From Acidobacteriaceae bacterium (GTDB lineage: Bacteria; Acidobacteriota; Terriglobia; Terriglobales; Acidobacteriaceae), in the NCBI GenBank assembly GCA_030040175.1, contig JASHUF010000030.1, forward strand, positions 1 to 5,613: a DNA stretch of 5,613 bases, written 5' to 3'. The translations under genes were made by a program, and so were the position numbers. Position 1 is the stretch's first letter; each line of letters starts with the position of its first letter. Under the pieces are notes generated by a model. That model did no database searches, was not told where the DNA came from, and worked only from the letters and a program-made list of their open reading frames with translations. Positions 2,658-5,613 of this stretch are shown here, piece by piece.

Positions 2658-5613
2658 TCAATCCGGTATCACGAAGAGCGTAAGGGATTGCGCCGGGAAG
2701 GTGTAATTCCCGATGGTGCTGGTGGTGCCGCTGCCCGAAGGCGGAGTTACGCCGACGGCTGTCTCCGGTACGATCGCGTCGAGGTTGGCGTTGCTGTACT
2801 GATAGACCTGCGCCGTGGTACCGCTGGGCGCGGTAAAGTTCTCGAGGCTGATGGTCGAGGTCAGCGAGCCATAGGTCTTGTTGATGACCAGGACGGTAAT
2901 GGCGCCATCGGAGCTGCGCTGCGCTCCATACACCGCGAGCTGATTCTCGGCATCCGCGCCGGATGACGTGCTCGTGGCGTAGAGGTAGGTATTGCCGAAG
3001 GACGAGTCGTTGCCGTCGTAATTGCGGTAGAGGGCGAAAGCATAATTGCCCGGATTCTGTTCGTTGTAATTGGTGGTGGGCCAAAACGCGCCCAGCCCCA
3101 GGCCCTGGCGCCCGAAGATCCCCAGGATGTCGGCCTGAACCACCGCGCCGTTGATGGACTCAAGCCCGCCGAAGTTATATTCGTCGATGGCTGTACTTGT
3201 GCCGGGATACTCGCTGGAAACCCAGGATTGCAGCATGGGCACCAGCTCGGGAGCCTGCGCCGGCGGCGAGCAGCTTGTCGTATAGTTCGGGTCGGTTTTG
3301 TAGTTCGGTTGCGGGTAATTCGGATCGGTATACGTTGAATCCCAGAAGGCGCGCGTGCCGTTCATGCGCGCTTCCTGCTCCTGGGTGTCGCCGGCCGTGG
3401 TCAGGCCGACGGAGTTGCCGCTGCCGGCAGGATAATCGGGCGCAAAGTAGCCGTGAATGTCGACATAATCGAGCAGGCGGATGCCGTACTGCTGCGAATA
3501 CTGGCTGAACTGCTGCAGATAGTACTCGATCATGGGCACACCCCCGTGCGCTTCGCGGTCCGTGGGATCGTCCCACGGCTCATAGCAAGGTCCGGTGCTC
3601 CAGCCTTGTTCGATATCTTGCTTGGAGTAGAAGTACGCCCACCAGTAGTCGATCACCGGTCCGCTGACGAGGGCCGTGGGATCGGCGGTTTTGATGGCCA
3701 GCGCCGTACCGATCCCGTTCTCGGTTACCTCGTCGTAGGTGAATGGATCGGGATGCACATCGCGGTGCACGGCGTCCCACCAGGTTGGTTCGTTGTCCAG
3801 GTCCCAGACGGCCACGCCTTTACCGCTGGCGCCATTGCCGTAGCTGGCATTGGATACGATGGAATTCACCCAGCCGCCCGACCACGTTCCATCCGCCCAT
3901 GTGGCAAAAGCCGATGAAGCTGAGCCGGCGGCCGGGGCGCTGGTGATGCTCGGCGGCGGCTCCGAGATGCTGGTGACCTCAGCGACGGTGTTGTTTCCGT
4001 AAATGTCGCAACCTTGCGAATCGGTGCATCCGCTGGTTCCGTCAGGGTAAACGCCATATCCGCACTGCTCGCTGTTGTAGCTGACGAATGCGGCATCGCC
4101 GTTCTGGCCTATCTGGCTGGGATAGGAGGATTTCGGAAAGCTGCAGGCATTGGTCCCGTTCGAGACCCAGCCGTTGACCGGCACGGTGCCCAGGGCTACG
4201 GAGCCCGCCGCGTTGACGGCGGGGAAGAACTGCGTGAAGTTTTCTCCCGCAGTAGAACTCGGAAACATGGCATAGGCGCCTTGGCCGTTTTCGAAGTAGT
4301 AGTCGGAGGCCGAATTGGACCAGCCGTTCTGGTAGTTATAGCGCGATGTGTTGTCGCCGCCCCAGCGCAGAATGCCGGGGTTGGCAATCTTCTCCGAAGC
4401 CGAATCCAGAGCGTACGCATTCATTCCGTAGACGTAGGGGCTGATGGTGTGCGGATTTTCGCTGGGCGTATTGGGCGTGTTCACATCGACGGCGAGCGCG
4501 GGACCGGCGGCCGTTGCCGGCGGGTTCAGGGTAACGGTGACGCTGCCGCTGATGGAGGTGATCTGCGTGCTTGTCGCCGTCACGGTCACCGTCGGCGGAG
4601 CGGGATACGGCGTGTTGTAAAGGCCGGTGGAGCTGATGTCCCCGGGACTCAGCGAGCTGCCCGCCGGCGCGGCAACCGACCAGGTCACCGATTTGCTGTA
4701 AGAGCCGGTGCCGTTTACGGTCGCCGTGAACTGTTGCTGGGTTCCAATGGTTGCAGTGTTGGGGGTTACGGTGATGGAGGTGATAGCCGACCCGGTGGTG
4801 AAACTCCACGCATAGTTGGAGGCCAGAGCGGCTCCCGCGGCGCTCGTCGCTCCCGTGGTGATGGTGGCCGTGTATCCGGTGCTGTACGCCAGAGCCGCAC
4901 CGGGCGTGAAAGTCGCCGTTGCAGTGCCGGCATTATATGTCACCGTGCCCGTAACCGGAGTGCCGCCGCTGGTTGTGGCCAGCGTAAAGGTGGATGCGGT
5001 AAGAGTCGACGCATTCATCGGCTGGCTGAAGGCGGCCGTCAGAGCGCTGCTGGCGCTTACGTTGGTGGCGCCGCTCGCAGGCACGGTGGCGGTGACGGTG
5101 GGCACCGGGGGCGTTGTGGTCGTGAAGCTCCAGGAGTAATTCTGGGCGAGAGGAGTACCTGCTGAACCGGTAATGCCTGTGGTGATGGTTGCTGTATACG
5201 TGGTGCTGTAAGCCAGGTTGGCCGATGGAGTGAACGAGGCGCCCGAGCTGGCGTCGCTTGCTGCGGTTCCGGCAACCTCGCCGCCGCTGCCGGTGAGCGT
5301 AAATGTGGAGCTGGTGACCGTGGACGGATCGATTGCCTCACTGAAGGTGACCGCGATATCCGGAGCGCTGACTGACACGCCGGCGGCACCATTCGCTGGT
5401 GTGGTTGAAGTAACTGCCGGTGCCGGCTGCGGAACCGTGGTGAACGTCCAGGTGTAATTCGCGGCCAGCGCGGTTCCCAGCGAGTTTTGCGCTCCTGTGG
5501 TGATGGTTGCCGTGTAGGTTGTGTTGAAGGCCAGCGCTCCGCCCGGCCCAAGACTAAACGTAGCCACCGAGTTCGCGTAAGTCACGCCTCCCGCTACAGG
5601 CGTATTGTTTGGT
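2658..5613 (-). CDS. GH44-family glycoside hydrolase (endoglucanase/xyloglucanase) with N-terminal Ig-like repeats; 5' end outside window
   Basis: The frame is open from the right edge to the TGA at 2658-2660 (984 codons visible). A GTG at 5583-5585 lies in mid-repeat and is not the true start. Residues here are numbered from that GTG. Three Big_5-like repeats (the first partial) occupy about 1-265, a BID_2-like Ig domain 267-354 and the GH44 catalytic region about 365-975. GH44 marks are Leu-Arg-Trp-Gly-Gly-Asp-Asn-Thr-Ser-Arg-Tyr-Asn (406-417), Asp-Leu-Asp-Asn-Glu-Pro (595-600; Glu599 expected acid/base), His-Pro-Asp-Pro-Phe-Thr-Tyr-Asp-Glu (611-619), Tyr-Val-Asp-Ile-His-Gly-Tyr (707-713), and Ile-Asp-Glu-Tyr-Asn-Phe-Gly-Gly (800-807; Glu802 expected nucleophile). 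About residues 865-975 form the C-terminal beta domain. GH44 enzymes are retaining endo-beta-1,4-glucanases often active on xyloglucan, CMC or mannan. The signal peptide lies outside the window, so secretion is inferred from the extracellular-type domains. Confidence 0.9.
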   Translation of the reverse strand, partial: PNNTPVAGGVTYANSVATFSLGPGGALAFNTTYTATITTGAQNSLGTALAANYTWTFTTVPQPAPAVTSTTPANGAAGVSVSAPDIAVTFSEAIDPSTVTSSTFTLTGSGGEVAGTAASDASSGASFTPSANLAYSTTYTATITTGITGSAGTPLAQNYSWSFTTTTPPVPTVTATVPASGATNVSASSALTAAFSQPMNASTLTASTFTLATTSGGTPVTGTVTYNAGTATATFTPGAALAYSTGYTATITTGATSAAGAALASNYAWSFTTGSAITSITVTPNTATIGTQQQFTATVNGTGSYSKSVTWSVAAPAGSSLSPGDISSTGLYNTPYPAPPTVTVTATSTQITSISGSVTVTLNPPATAAGPALAVDVNTPNTPSENPHTISPYVYGMNAYALDSASEKIANPGILRWGGDNTSRYNYQNGWSNSASDYYFENGQGAYAMFPSSTAGENFTQFFPAVNAAGSVALGTVPVNGWVSNGTNACSFPKSSYPSQIGQNGDAAFVSYNSEQCGYGVYPDGTSGCTDSQGCDIYGNNTVAEVTSISEPPPSITSAPAAGSASSAFATWADGTWSGGWVNSIVSNASYGNGASGKGVAVWDLDNEPTWWDAVHRDVHPDPFTYDEVTENGIGTALAIKTADPTALVSGPVIDYWWAYFYSKQDIEQGWSTGPCYEPWDDPTDREAHGGVPMIEYYLQQFSQYSQQYGIRLLDYVDIHGYFAPDYPAGSGNSVGLTTAGDTQEQEARMNGTRAFWDSTYTDPNYPQPNYKTDPNYTTSCSPPAQAPELVPMLQSWVSSEYPGTSTAIDEYNFGGLESINGAVVQADILGIFGRQGLGLGAFWPTTNYNEQNPGNYAFALYRNYDGNDSSFGNTYLYATSTSSGADAENQLAVYGAQRSSDGAITVLVINKTYGSLTSTISLENFTAPSGTTAQVYQYSNANLDAIVPETAVGVTPPSGSGTTSTIGNYTFPAQSLTLFVIPD
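4524..4787 (-). other. BID_2-like Ig domain linking the repeats to the GH44 domain
   Basis: About 88 residues begin with Ile-Thr-Ser-Ile-Thr-Val-Thr-Pro and continue with Gln-Gln-Phe-Thr-Ala-Thr-Val, Val-Thr-Trp-Ser-Val and Ile-Ser-Ser-Thr-Gly-Leu-Tyr. They end with Val-Thr-Val-Thr-Ala-Thr-Ser and Gly-Ser-Val-Thr-Val-Thr-Leu. This is the layout of bacterial Ig-like group 2 domains, which are very common in extracellular proteins of Acidobacteriota. It differs in type from the Big_5 units before it and serves as the junction to the catalytic domain. Confidence 0.75.
4785..5150 (-). repeat. Direct repeat copy B (third Ig module of the GH44 gene)
   Basis: This is the partner of the copy at 645-1010, in the same orientation and reading frame. 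It encodes the last Big_5-like unit of the GH44 protein, directly before the BID_2-like domain. The two copies are far more alike than either is to its neighbouring repeats, so they share a recent ancestor or were homogenised. Confidence 0.85.
4791..5613 (-). repeat. Big_5-like Ig repeats in the GH44 gene (three visible, first partial)
   Basis: Units lie at about 5613-5436 (partial), 5417-5118 and 5102-4791. They carry the same strand signatures as the repeats of the neighbouring GH30 gene: Val-Thr-Phe-Ser-Glu-Ala or Ala-Phe-Ser-Gln-Pro-Met, Ser-Thr-Phe-Thr-Leu, Tyr-Thr-Ala-Thr-Ile-Thr-Thr-Gly, and a final Trp-(Thr/Ser)-Phe-Thr-Thr. The second unit is the most divergent, with Glu-Ala-Ile-Asp-Pro in place of the Met-Asn loop and an Ala-Ala-Ser-Asp-Ala-Ser-Ser segment. 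More units may lie upstream. Confidence 0.85.

Noticed and set aside
2533..3084. 183-codon minus-strand frame crossing the end of the GH44 gene into the gap
   Set aside because: It is out of frame with the GH44 catalytic domain, rich in Arg/Gln/His and has no recognisable family. The GH44 frame runs intact to its own stop at 2658, so this is not a frameshifted continuation.
4014..5165. 383-codon plus-strand open frame, Arg/Gly-rich
   Set aside because: It is antisense to the GH44 gene and its Ig repeats, has low-complexity Arg/Gly composition and matches no family I recognise. Its C-terminal half resembles the frame at 210-1085 only because both lie opposite the duplicated Ig module.
5583..5585. 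GTG as the start of the GH44 gene
   Set aside because: The frame stays open upstream to the window edge, and the preceding residues continue the same Ig repeat, so the true start is beyond 5613.

Overview
The window holds two large genes on the minus strand, both cut by the window edges, separated by a 321-bp intergenic gap. Reading in the direction of transcription, the first is a multidomain glycoside hydrolase of family GH44 (5' end beyond position 5613, stop at 2658-2660). The second is a GH30-type glycoside hydrolase made as a lipoprotein (start at 2336, 3' end beyond position 1). No RNA gene, mobile element, CRISPR array or plus-strand gene could be supported. The long plus-strand open frames are antisense shadows of the GC-rich, Thr/Val/Ala-rich Ig repeats.

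Both enzymes share one architecture: a string of about 100-residue bacterial Ig-like (Big_5/SbsA-like) repeats followed by a C-terminal catalytic TIM barrel. The GH30 protein has a lipobox (Cys20), five tandem repeats and then the catalytic domain, truncated after the acid/base Glu (Glu740). The GH44 protein shows at least three such repeats (the first partial in the window), one BID_2-like Ig domain and a complete GH44 domain with both catalytic glutamates visible. One repeat is about 88% identical at DNA level between the two genes (645-1010 and 4785-5150, constant offset 4140, no gaps), which points to recent module exchange or gene conversion.

The organism is most likely a soil-type member of the Acidobacteriota. 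This is inferred from the GC-rich coding DNA, the Ig-repeat style, the BID_2 domain wording (a Gly-x-Ile-Ser-x-x-Gly-Leu-Tyr turn, then a Thr-Val-Thr-Val-Thr-Ala-Thr strand) and the gene pairing; no phylogenetic marker is present. Functionally the pair looks like a small plant-cell-wall locus. GH44 enzymes cut beta-1,4-glucan, xyloglucan or mannan, and GH30 xylanases cut (glucurono)xylan. Both would act outside the cell, with the GH30 enzyme anchored on a lipoprotein stalk.

The intergenic gap is rich in inverted repeats: a 7-bp-stem hairpin after the GH44 gene, an AT-rich 16-bp dyad overlapping a possible promoter, a second 7-bp-stem hairpin, and a nested stem-loop directly against the Shine-Dalgarno of the GH30 gene. 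These suggest that the GH30 gene has its own regulated promoter and leader.
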